From Arthrobacter celericrescens (GTDB lineage: Bacteria; Actinomycetota; Actinomycetes; Actinomycetales; Micrococcaceae): a stretch of 46,689 bases of DNA. Below are positions 9,516-16,882 of this stretch, one piece after another (position 1 is the stretch's first letter; the number at the start of each line of letters is the position of its first letter). The notes beneath the pieces are model-generated. The model saw only the letters and a list, made by a program, of their open reading frames with translations. It did not search any database and was not told where the DNA came from. The position numbers were made by a program, and so were the translations under genes. The stretch lies in contig NZ_QYLP01000010.1 of NCBI RefSeq assembly GCF_003614925.1, positions 1 to 46,689 on the forward strand. The letters run 5' to 3'.

Positions 9516-10310
9516 TCAGGGCCGGATGGTCTGCTGTCCCGGGCAGGTGGCGAGCACACGCTTCATGGCATCCTTTTCGGCGGCGGTGACCCAGAGACGG
9601 TAGGCCGCCTTGACCGAAATCTGGCGTGCGACATAGTGGCAGCGGAAGTTCTTGTTCGCCGGAAGCCAGGTGGCGGCGTCGCCGGCTCCCTTCTTCACGT
9701 TGGCGGGACCGTCGACGGCTATCAAGTTCAGCGGATCGTTGGCAAAGGTGCTGCGCTGTTTCGGGGTGAGCTGCTTGGCCCCCTTCTGCCAGGCGTCGCC
9801 CAGGGCCACCACATGGTCGATCTGGACGGCCTTGCTGCTTTCGGAGCCGCGCCGGAATTCAATCGCTTTGCCGACGTACGGTTCGGCGAGGCCACCGCCG
9901 GCCACCTTGCATTTGGAGCCGTCGCTGAACCGCAGGGAGCTCAGGTCCCGACGGAGGATGTCGTTCCGGGTATCGCAGCCGTTGTGGTCGGCGTCCAACC
10001 AGGCTTGGCCGAATTGCGAGCGGTCATAGTCGTCCTTGGCTGCGCGGCCTTTGACGGGAAGGGTCTCAAGCGCTTCTGCTGCCGTACCATGCGGAACGGG
10101 GGCCACCGGTGCGACGGGCTTCATCCAGCTGTAGTCCGCCACGGGCGCCGCGGCGGGCCCGCCACCCGGACCTTCCGCCACGGCGAACTGACCGTTGCCG
10201 AAGAACCATGCAACGCCGCCCACGGCGGCTGCCACGACGAAGGCCAGCACGGCCCAGGCTTGGCGGGATCGGCGTCGGGCACGCCGGAAGGCGGTCCAGG
10301 TGGTACTCAA
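9516..10310 (-). CDS. Secreted or membrane-anchored HNH endonuclease (DUF1524-type)
   Basis: This 264-residue protein has a basic N-terminus (RRARRRSRQAW) and one hydrophobic segment (about residues 18-37), read as an uncleaved anchor or signal peptide. The rest is exported. The nuclease core contains KAVQIDHVVALGDAWQKGA and the downstream FANDPLNLIAVDGPANVKKG segment. These carry the His-Asn-type beta-beta-alpha metal site of the GmrSD C-terminal/DUF1524 family. C-terminal cysteines may form disulfides. The role could be DNA scavenging or competition; the sequence does not decide. Confidence 0.85.
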   Translation of the reverse strand: MSTTWTAFRRARRRSRQAWAVLAFVVAAAVGGVAWFFGNGQFAVAEGPGGGPAAAPVADYSWMKPVAPVAPVPHGTAAEALETLPVKGRAAKDDYDRSQFGQAWLDADHNGCDTRNDILRRDLSSLRFSDGSKCKVAGGGLAEPYVGKAIEFRRGSESSKAVQIDHVVALGDAWQKGAKQLTPKQRSTFANDPLNLIAVDGPANVKKGAGDAATWLPANKNFRCHYVARQISVKAAYRLWVTAAEKDAMKRVLATCPGQQTIRP

Positions 10311-10437
10311 GGGAAGGGTCCTTTCACTGTGGCTTCAATCCCCTTGAGCCTAGGCCAGGCGGCAGACATTTTTGGTGCCATCCACAGTGTGGAGGAGAAC
10401 ACACAAGCCGCGCTGGCCGGCAAAGCAAAAATGGGAG

Positions 10438-10656
10438 CTATTGCTCCCGGGCGACCCGTTTGAGGTCTTCGTCGGCTACTGCCAACAGTGATTCAAGCTG
10501 CGCCACGCGCTCCGCGGTGACGTCCCCGGCAGCGTGGGCGGCGCGGGCGGCGTCGAGCAGCCTTTTGGCTTCTTTCTGGTTTGCCCGGGCTACGTCGAGT
10601 GCGTGCTCAAGCGTGGTGTCGTGGTCCAGGATCTCTTCGCGTTCCATGGGGACCAT
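10438..10656 (-). CDS. Small coiled-coil hypothetical protein
   Basis: This 72-residue, charged, all-helical protein (EREEILDHDTTLEHALDVAR, then ANQKEAKRLLDAARAAHAAG) has heptad-like spacing and no signal or membrane segment. I do not recognise the family. It lies 67 bases downstream of gap on the same strand, separated by a 13-bp hairpin. Two starts are possible, ATG at 10656 or ATG at 10647; the first has GGGAAAG about 10 bases upstream. That Shine-Dalgarno-like sequence is inside the 3' arm of the hairpin. Confidence 0.6.
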   Translation of the reverse strand: MVPMEREEILDHDTTLEHALDVARANQKEAKRLLDAARAAHAAGDVTAERVAQLESLLAVADEDLKRVAREQ

Positions 10657-10664
10657 TCTGCTCA

Positions 10665-10702
10665 GCTTTCCCGGCCGATTCCAGAGAACCGGCCGGGAAA
10701 GC
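10665..10702 (-). terminator. Hairpin between gap and the small downstream gene
   Basis: Perfect 13-bp arms (GCTTTCCCGGCCG and its complement) surround a 12-base loop, 22 bases past the gap stop. No T-tract follows on the minus strand, so termination may be partial or the structure may stabilise the gap mRNA. Confidence 0.5.
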
Positions 10703-10723
10703 CGAAGCTTCCTGAAAACAGGA

Positions 10724-12214
10724 TCAGACGGTGGCCGCTTCCAAAGCAGGCTCGGCCGCGGCGGGTGCTTCCTGTGCCGGGAAGAACGGCGGGTTCACGC
10801 CGGCCATTTCCTCCATGACACGGACCACCTGGCAGCTGTAGCCGAACTCGTTGTCGTACCAGACGTAGACCACGAGGTTCTTGTCGTTGGCGATGGTGGC
10901 CAGGCCGTCGACGATGCCTGCACGACGGGAGCCGACGAAGTCGGTGGAGACAACCTCGGGCGAATCGATGTAGTCGATCTGCTTGCGCAGCGAAGAGTGC
11001 AGGGACATTTCGCGCAGGTAGTTGTTGACCTCATCCTTGGTGGTGCCCGTCTCAAGGTTGAGGTTCAGGATGGCCATGGAGACATCCGGGGTGGGGACGC
11101 GGATGGCGTTGCCGGTCAGCTTGCCCTGCAGTTCCGGAAGGGCCTTGGCCACTGCCTTCGCCGCACCGGTTTCGGTGATGACCATGTTCAGGGCCGCCGA
11201 ACGTCCACGGCGGTCGCCCTTGTGGAAGTTGTCGATCAGGTTCTGGTCGTTGGTGAAGGAGTGCACGGTTTCGACGTGCCCGTGGATGACACCGAACTTG
11301 TCGTTGAGGGCCTTCAGCACCGGGGTGATGGCGTTGGTGGTGCAAGACGCGGCGGTGACGATCGTGTCGCTGTCCTGGATGTCGCGGTGGTTGATGCCGT
11401 GGACGATGTTCTTCAGCTCGCCCTTGCCCGGCGCCGTGAGAAGCACGCGGGCCACGCCCTTGCTCTGCAGGTGCTGGGACAGGCCTTCGGCGTCGCGCCA
11501 CCGGCCGGTGTTGTCCACCACGAGGGCGTCCTTGATGCCGTAGGCGGTGTAGTCCACCGTGGAGGGGTTGTCCGAGTAGATCACCTGGATCTGCACGCCG
11601 TTGGCGGTGATGGTGTTGGCTTCCTCATCCACGCGGATGGTGCCTTCGAAGGAGCCGTGCACGGAGTCGCGGCGGAGCAGGCTGGCGCGCTTGGCGAGGT
11701 CGTTCTCGGCGCCCTTGCGGACCACAATGGCGCGCAGGCGCAGGCCGTGTCCGCCGCCCGCCTTCTCGATGAGGAGGCGGGCGAGGAGGCGGCCGATGCG
11801 GCCGAAGCCGTAAAGGACGACGTCGGTACTGGTGCGGTCATCGGCGCCGCGTCGGCCGACGATCTCGGCCAGTTCCTCACGGAGGAAACCCTCCAGGGAG
11901 GTTCCGGGAGCCTGTGCCTTGAACTTCTCGTTGAGCAGGGCGATGTCGATGGCGGCCGCGCCGAGTTCAAGTCCGGCGAGGGCATCGAGCAGGGGTGCGG
12001 TTTCTTCCAGCGGGAGCTCTGCGTTGCTCATCCGGCGGGCGAAGCGGTGCGCCTTCAGGATGTTCATGGAGGACTTGTTGATGAGGCTGCGTCCGTGAAT
12101 GCTGGTCACCACATTGTTTTCACGGTACAAACGGCCGATCACCGGGATCATGGCTTCGGCGAGCGCCTCGCGGCCCATCCACGAATCAAGACAAGAATCA
12201 GACGACTGGGTCAC
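10724..12214 (-). CDS. gap: Glyceraldehyde-3-phosphate dehydrogenase, long form
   Basis: This 496-residue enzyme interconverts glyceraldehyde 3-phosphate and 1,3-bisphosphoglycerate with NAD(P). The Rossmann motif GFGRIGR is at about residues 136-142 and the catalytic nucleophile is Cys291 in AASCTTNAITP. DNTGRWRD and VWYDNEFGYS are also typical. The 130-residue helical N-terminal extension makes it much longer than ordinary GapA (about 335 residues). It resembles the roughly 480-residue GAPDHs known in corynebacteria, some of which act in the gluconeogenic direction with NADP. The start is GTG at 12214 with AGGAAGGT upstream. Confidence 0.93.
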   Translation of the reverse strand: MTQSSDSCLDSWMGREALAEAMIPVIGRLYRENNVVTSIHGRSLINKSSMNILKAHRFARRMSNAELPLEETAPLLDALAGLELGAAAIDIALLNEKFKAQAPGTSLEGFLREELAEIVGRRGADDRTSTDVVLYGFGRIGRLLARLLIEKAGGGHGLRLRAIVVRKGAENDLAKRASLLRRDSVHGSFEGTIRVDEEANTITANGVQIQVIYSDNPSTVDYTAYGIKDALVVDNTGRWRDAEGLSQHLQSKGVARVLLTAPGKGELKNIVHGINHRDIQDSDTIVTAASCTTNAITPVLKALNDKFGVIHGHVETVHSFTNDQNLIDNFHKGDRRGRSAALNMVITETGAAKAVAKALPELQGKLTGNAIRVPTPDVSMAILNLNLETGTTKDEVNNYLREMSLHSSLRKQIDYIDSPEVVSTDFVGSRRAGIVDGLATIANDKNLVVYVWYDNEFGYSCQVVRVMEEMAGVNPPFFPAQEAPAAAEPALEAATV

Positions 12215-12238
12215 AGAACTACCTTCCTAGGGTCAACC

Positions 12239-12256
12239 GCGCACGTCCTCGTGCGC
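12239..12256 (-). repeat. Short hairpin in the gap leader
   Basis: A perfect 7-bp stem (GCGCACG and its complement) with a 4-base loop sits 25 bases before the gap start codon, just upstream of its ribosome-binding site. It could modulate translation; this is inference. Confidence 0.45.
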
Positions 12257-12336
12257 AGATGGCGGCCGCCCGGAGTAATCCTGCGGCACTGGCATCACTG
12301 GGGCTTCGGTCCGCCCCGGACGCCACGAACGATCGC

Positions 12337-12374
12337 AAAGAAAAACCGCCGGGCTGCGAACGCAGTACCGGCGG
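12337..12374 (-). terminator. Intrinsic terminator in the gap 5' leader
   Basis: On the minus strand a compound stem (CCGCCGG and CTGCG arms pairing with CGCAG and CCGGCGG around a GAAC-type tetraloop) is followed directly by TTTTTCTTT, a textbook intrinsic terminator. It points toward gap and lies 123 bases before its start. No minus-strand gene lies upstream that would need it. It therefore ends a short leader transcript or an unannotated small RNA. Confidence 0.8.
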
Positions 12375-12563
12375 GGAACTTCAACGTTCACCATCCATTC
12401 TAGGGTCTGGGAAGCATGCCCCGGGGCGCCCGGAACAGTGAAATCACTCACATGCGCACGATGAGACTCCGGCCGCGACTCTGGCCGCGGCCTACGGCGG
12501 GTCCTACAATCCAATCATCGGTTGCCGGTGCGCCGGTTCCGCGGGGCGAACGGAAGTACTGTC

Positions 12564-13430
12564 GTGAGTGAAGTCCTCGAACTGCCGGGCTACTTCAAGG
12601 ATGCCGACTCTGCGTCGTTGAAGGGCCAGCGGAAGTACCTGTTCCTGAACCGCTTGCGCCTGGGCAGCACCATTGCCGGCGCGGTGGGAGCCGCCATCCC
12701 CCTGGCCGTCGGGAACTTCGGCCTCTCCTCGCTCGTGGTGCTCGCAGCCTTCCTGATGGCACTCATCTGTGAACTCATCCTCTCCTATGTCCAGCCGGAG
12801 CGTGACTGGTACTCGGGGCGGGCCCTCGCCGAATCCATGAAAACGATGGCTTGGTGCTACTCCGTCCACGGGGCACCGTTCGGGACGGACCTTAGCGATG
12901 CGGAAGCGCGCAGGATACTGCGGGACCGGGCCGAGCTGTTGACCCAGAAGGGCGGCGACCGGGTGGCCATTGCCACGGACAGCCCGCTGGTCACGGGCTC
13001 CATGACGGCGCTGCGGAACAGCAGCTTCGAGGAGCGGAAGGCTGCCTACCTCAGGCAGCGGACGCTCGCCCAGCGCCAGTGGTACGCAGCCAAGGCCGCC
13101 GCGAACAAGCGCCGGGCCGAGGTGTGGCGGACGGTGCTGGTCTCGGCCGAGATCGTGGCCGTGGCATTGGCCACCCTGAAATTCGCCGGAGTCTCTGAGA
13201 TCGACCTGGGTGGCGTGCTGGGCTCCGTCATCGGTGCCAGCGCGGCCTGGCTGGCCCTTAAGCAGCACGCCCAACTGGCCGCCGCCTACAGCCTGACAAC
13301 CCGTGAACTCGCTCTGCAGGAGTCGCTGCTGCAGGATGCCGATGAGGCGTCCTGGGGATCTGCCGTTTCCGACGCCGAGGACGCGATCAGCCGCGAGCAC
13401 ACCATGTGGCTTGCTTCCCGCGGGGGCTAG
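12564..13430 (+). CDS. SLATT/DUF4231-like tandem two-TM membrane protein
   Basis: This 288-residue protein has two pairs of hydrophobic helices: TM1-2 at about residues 33-51 and 53-75, and TM3-4 at about 190-208 and 214-234. Before TM3 is a helical RQRTLAQRQWYAAKAAANKR segment. That R-Q-WY-KA-N pattern, followed by a TM hairpin and a long C-terminal helix, is what I associate with DUF4231/SLATT. The family was described as predicted pore-forming effectors in nucleotide-signalling conflict systems. The GTG start has GGAAG 7 bases upstream. The gene is 75 bases before the TIR gene, same strand. I infer a functional pair; the assignment is from pattern recognition, without a search. Confidence 0.72.
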   Translation: MSEVLELPGYFKDADSASLKGQRKYLFLNRLRLGSTIAGAVGAAIPLAVGNFGLSSLVVLAAFLMALICELILSYVQPERDWYSGRALAESMKTMAWCYSVHGAPFGTDLSDAEARRILRDRAELLTQKGGDRVAIATDSPLVTGSMTALRNSSFEERKAAYLRQRTLAQRQWYAAKAAANKRRAEVWRTVLVSAEIVAVALATLKFAGVSEIDLGGVLGSVIGASAAWLALKQHAQLAAAYSLTTRELALQESLLQDADEASWGSAVSDAEDAISREHTMWLASRGG

Positions 13431-13505
13431 CAACGCCCACCCCGGACGCGTATCCTTGATTTCACCAATCATTGTATTTATTCGTTCAGGCGAGACCAGG
13501 ATCCC

Positions 13506-14753
13506 ATGAGCGGAACAGCAGCTTCACCTTCGCCCGGCCGCTCCGGCAGGCGCGTTTTCATCTCCTACGCCCGTGAGGACCAGGACGCACTCAACGACAT
13601 CCGGGCAGGCATTTCGGCCCTGCACCACGAGGCGTGGGTGGACAGCAACCTGGACGGCGGCCAGGCGTGGTGGGACGTCATCCTCGAGCAGATCCGTACA
13701 TGCGACGCGATGATCCTGGTGGTGTCCCCCAGCCTGATCGACTCCGAGGCGGCAACCCGTGAGCGGGACTACGCGCGCAGGCTCCGAAAGCCATTGATAC
13801 CGCTCGTCGTCAAACCCGTCCGTTCAGACTTGCTTCCGCCGGACATCGCGACGCTGCAGTTCATCGACTATACGAACCGGACTCCCCTCACCGGCGCCCA
13901 GCTCGCCAATGCACTCTTCTCCGTTCCGACGGACGCCGCGCTGCCAGAGCCGCTCCCCGACCCGCCGGCGGTTCCCGTGTCCTATCTGGGTGATCTGGCC
14001 GCTGACCTGCGGCGGGAAGCCCTCAGCGCCGATGAGCAGTTCTCCATCCTCGCGAAACTCAGGGCCTCCCTGGAGCGACCCCGGGAACATGACGCTGCCG
14101 CCGAACTCCTCGGGGTGTTGGAGGGCCGTCGCGATCTCCTCCACCAAGTGGCCAAGGATATCGAGCGGGTCCGGCAGGACGATGACCTCCGCTCCCGGGC
14201 CAGCCATCCAATTGCCGTGGCCGCGGATTCCGAGCCAGTTCCGGCGCCGCAGAAAGCCCCTGAAGCGCAGAAGGCGCCGGAGCCGATCTTAGCGGCCGGG
14301 GGCCACTCCCCGACGCCACAGGCAGCGCCCGCGGCAGCCCGGAATGTTCCGCATCCCAACCGGCAGGCCGAGCCGTTCGCGGGAAATCCGCAACCCGTGA
14401 ATCCTGGCGTCTTTCCGCAGGCGCAAACGAACCCTGCTTACGCGGGTGCACCGATGCCGCAACAACAGCAAAGCTTCCGTCAGCTGCCCCAAGACTTCCG
14501 GTTCGTGCAGCAACCGGCACCGCCACAACGATTGGCGCTGTCCATCATCGCCCTGGTGTTGTTCATCCCGCTCGGAGCAGTGGCACTCTACTTTTCAACC
14601 CAGGTTCCGGGACGCTGGAACACAGGGAACCCCGCGGGCGCACTCGACGCGTCCAAAAAGGCCCAGCTTTGGGGCTGGATCGGCATCGGGGTCGGCGGTT
14701 TCTTCTGGTTCGTATCCTTCGCGAGCTCCCTGCAGACGAGTTACTACTACTAG
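13506..14753 (+). CDS. TIR domain protein with C-terminal CD225/dispanin-like membrane domain
   Basis: This 415-residue protein has three parts. Residues 15-140 are a TIR domain: RRVFISYAREDQDALNDI, WVDSNLDGGQAWWDVI, CDAMILVVSP and SEAATRERDYA. Glu86 in the last motif falls at the position of the catalytic NADase glutamate. Residues 157-227 form a charged helical region. A Pro/Gln/Ala-rich disordered linker (about 230-340) leads to two TM helices (about 343-363 and 388-408). The connecting loop, FSTQVPGRWNTGNPAGALDA and then SKKAQLW, matches the CD225/dispanin (IFITM) signature. The TIR half would be cytoplasmic. A role in defence signalling is inference. Confidence 0.85.
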   Translation: MSGTAASPSPGRSGRRVFISYAREDQDALNDIRAGISALHHEAWVDSNLDGGQAWWDVILEQIRTCDAMILVVSPSLIDSEAATRERDYARRLRKPLIPLVVKPVRSDLLPPDIATLQFIDYTNRTPLTGAQLANALFSVPTDAALPEPLPDPPAVPVSYLGDLAADLRREALSADEQFSILAKLRASLERPREHDAAAELLGVLEGRRDLLHQVAKDIERVRQDDDLRSRASHPIAVAADSEPVPAPQKAPEAQKAPEPILAAGGHSPTPQAAPAAARNVPHPNRQAEPFAGNPQPVNPGVFPQAQTNPAYAGAPMPQQQQSFRQLPQDFRFVQQPAPPQRLALSIIALVLFIPLGAVALYFSTQVPGRWNTGNPAGALDASKKAQLWGWIGIGVGGFFWFVSFASSLQTSYYY

Positions 14754-14782
14754 TCGCGCGCTAAGGGCACCGAAAAGGGTGC

Positions 14783-15175
14783 GTGGGACGGGGCAGCCGA
14801 TACGCCGGGTTCTGTCATTCCGGGCCGTTGCCGGCCGGGAAGAGGCGACCATCCATCTACGAACGCCGTTGCCGGCGCCCTCCAGCGGCCTACCCGGACA
14901 CTCGGGCGGGCAGCCCTCGAACGTGTCCTGTCTGGCCTTGCTCCGGGTGGGGTTTACCTAGCCTTCCCGGTCACCCGGGAAGCTGGTGGTCTCTTACACC
15001 ACCGTTTCACCCTTACCTGCGTTCCGTGCAAATGCACGGAGGCGGCGGTCTGTTTTCTGTGGCACTGGCCTGCGGGTTACCCCGAGTGGGCGTTACCCAC
15101 CACCCTGCCCTGTGGAGCCCGGACGTTCCTCGAGCCACTTGCGTGGCGCGCGGCCGCCTGGCTGCCCCGTCCGCA
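14783..15175 (-). ncRNA. rnpB: RNase P RNA (class A)
   Basis: The gene lies on the minus strand. The 13-bp P1 helix pairs 15160-15172 with 14786-14798. Conserved core segments are present: GAGGAACGTCCGGGCTCCA near the 5' end, GGTAACGCCCA and GGTAACCCGCA, and ACAGAAAACAGACCGCC. At the 3' side is AGAACCCGGCGTATCGGCTG. It is the catalytic RNA that matures tRNA 5' ends. Exact termini are estimated to within about 10 bases. Confidence 0.95.
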
Positions 15176-15226
15176 GTACAGTCTACCGGCGCCGGGACGG
15201 GCTCCGGACCCCGGTAATATCGACGG

Positions 15227-15991
15227 GTGCTGATTCTCCTCCCACCCTCCGAAGGTAAGACTCCCGCGGCCAAGGGCCCCGCCGTCGACTGGGAGGCGCT
15301 GAGCTTCCCCGGGCTCAACAGCTACCGGGCCAAAGTACTCGACGCCCTTGGCCTGGTCAGTGCGCACGAGGACGCCCTCGCCCTGCTGGGTGTCGGCGCC
15401 TCGCTGCGGGACGACGTCGAACGCAACACCCGGCTGCACGCCGAACCGGCGGCCCCGGCGTACGAACTGTACTCGGGCGTCCTCTACGACGCGCTCGGCT
15501 ACAAGTCACTGACTCCGGCGCAGCGCCGCAAGGCCGCCGAATCGGTCCTGGTCATCTCCGCCCTCTGGGGCGCGCTCGGCTTCGGCGACCGGGTGCCCGC
15601 CTACCGGCTGTCGATGGGAACCGCACTGCCCGACGTCGGGCGGCTGGCTTCCTTCTGGAAGCCGCAGCTCACGGAGGCACTCGCCGGGAGGGCGGAAGGG
15701 CAGCTGCTGGTGGACTGCCGCTCGAGCACCTATGCCGCGGCCTGGACTCCCCCACCGGCGCAGACCGTCACGGTGAACGTCTTCACGGAGGCAAACGGCA
15801 AGCGCACCGTGGTCAGCCACTTCGCCAAGCACACACGCGGGGAGCTGGCACGCCACCTGCTCACCCGGCGGGGCAAGGCTCCGGCAACCCCCGAGCAGTT
15901 GCTCAAGGCGACCCAGGAAAGCTGGAGCGTCGAACTAGTGGAGGGCACCGCGCGCAAGGCACACGCCCTGAATATCATCCTGCAGGGCTAG
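15227..15991 (+). CDS. yaaA: Peroxide stress protein YaaA
   Basis: This 254-residue protein has the DUF328/YaaA N-terminus LILLPPSEGKTPA, the ALWGALGFGDRVPAYRLSMG region and the C-terminal KRTVVSHFAKHTRGELARHL segment. E. coli YaaA lowers intracellular free iron during H2O2 stress and has a DNA-binding fold. The start is GTG (GTG CTG ATT CTC), because the family motif begins immediately after it. It is transcribed away from rnpB and has no obvious partner gene. Confidence 0.92.
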   Translation: MLILLPPSEGKTPAAKGPAVDWEALSFPGLNSYRAKVLDALGLVSAHEDALALLGVGASLRDDVERNTRLHAEPAAPAYELYSGVLYDALGYKSLTPAQRRKAAESVLVISALWGALGFGDRVPAYRLSMGTALPDVGRLASFWKPQLTEALAGRAEGQLLVDCRSSTYAAAWTPPPAQTVTVNVFTEANGKRTVVSHFAKHTRGELARHLLTRRGKAPATPEQLLKATQESWSVELVEGTARKAHALNIILQG

Positions 15992-16020
15992 CGGCGGCCA
16001 GTCAGGCTAGGCGGCAGGAG

Positions 16021-16758
16021 TCAGTTCCATTCCGCGGAGCGGACCAGGATGCAGCCGGAGTCGGGGCAGAAGACGATATCGTCCTCGGCGGCGGCCTTGA
16101 CCTCGGCGAGGTCTCCGGGGCTCAGGGTCATCCCCGAGCCTTCGGACCTGCCGTGGAACAAGCGGGCCGCACCGACCCCGCGCTTGGCCAGCGTCTTCTC
16201 ATAGATGTCCAGGGCGCTGGCGTCCACGCCGGCTGCGAAGGTGTTCCGTTCGGCGCGGACGCCGTCCTCTTCGGCGGCCACCTCGGCGATCGCGGCATCC
16301 AGTTCGGCCCGGATCCCGGCGAAGGAACCCTGGATGTCATCCACGATCTGCTGCTGGGCTGCCTGCTTTTCGCGAAGCCCGTCCAAGCGTTCGAGGATTT
16401 CCAGTTCCACGTCCTCCAGGTCGGAGCGGCGCCGGTTCAGGGACGCGATGTCGCTTTGGAGTGCCACGAGGTCCTTGGAGAGGCCAGTGCCGCTGTTGAG
16501 CCTGGCTTCATCGCGTTCGATGCGGCCTGCGACCTGCTCCACGTCGGCTTCGGAGCGCCGCAGCTCGGCTTCGGCATCGTGCACTGCGAGCTTCGCCGTG
16601 CCGAGTTCGCCGTTCGCAACAGCCAGGGCGTCCCGGAGGTCGGTGATGCGGGGATCGTTTTCAAGGATGCCGCGGCGCTTGGCGAGGCCTTTGAGTTTGG
16701 CGTCCAGTGCCTGCAGGTCGAGCAACTTCATTTGTTCTGCCGGGGCTGCCTTGGCCAC
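16021..16758 (-). CDS. Coiled-coil protein with degenerate C4-type zinc ribbon
   Basis: This protein of about 245 residues has a long antiparallel coiled coil (LLDLQALDAKLKGLAKRR, then repeated heptads to about residue 180) followed by the C-terminal domain of the zf-RING_7/CdsZ family. The ribbon normally has CxxC twice. Here the first knuckle reads RSEGSGMTLSP (both Cys replaced by Ser) and the second reads CPDSGCILVR (one ligand replaced). Zinc binding is therefore unlikely in the usual way. The start GTG at 16758 has GGAGG five bases upstream. The gene follows the Nif3-like gene on the same strand, a pairing common in actinobacteria. Confidence 0.85.
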   Translation of the reverse strand: MAKAAPAEQMKLLDLQALDAKLKGLAKRRGILENDPRITDLRDALAVANGELGTAKLAVHDAEAELRRSEADVEQVAGRIERDEARLNSGTGLSKDLVALQSDIASLNRRRSDLEDVELEILERLDGLREKQAAQQQIVDDIQGSFAGIRAELDAAIAEVAAEEDGVRAERNTFAAGVDASALDIYEKTLAKRGVGAARLFHGRSEGSGMTLSPGDLAEVKAAAEDDIVFCPDSGCILVRSAEWN

Positions 16759-16882
16759 GTCCACCTCCGCTTGATTGTGCCGCATCCCTTCGGGATCCGG
16801 CCGGGCCTGGCGCCCGTCCTTCACCCGACTCTAGCGCCAATCCCGCCTGCCGTCCCCGCCATCGTCCGCGGGTGCGCCGGAC

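Noticed and set aside
13506..14753. Calling the TIR gene a Thoeris ThsB
   Set aside because: No ThsA-like SIR2-SLOG gene is adjacent. The sirtuin at 30207-31130 is a normal deacylase 16 kb away in an antioxidant operon, and the TIR protein carries its own membrane domain.
14783..15175. Protein-coding frames within the rnpB region
   Set aside because: The region matches RNase P RNA core motifs and a 13-bp P1 helix, and the short open frames have no domain.
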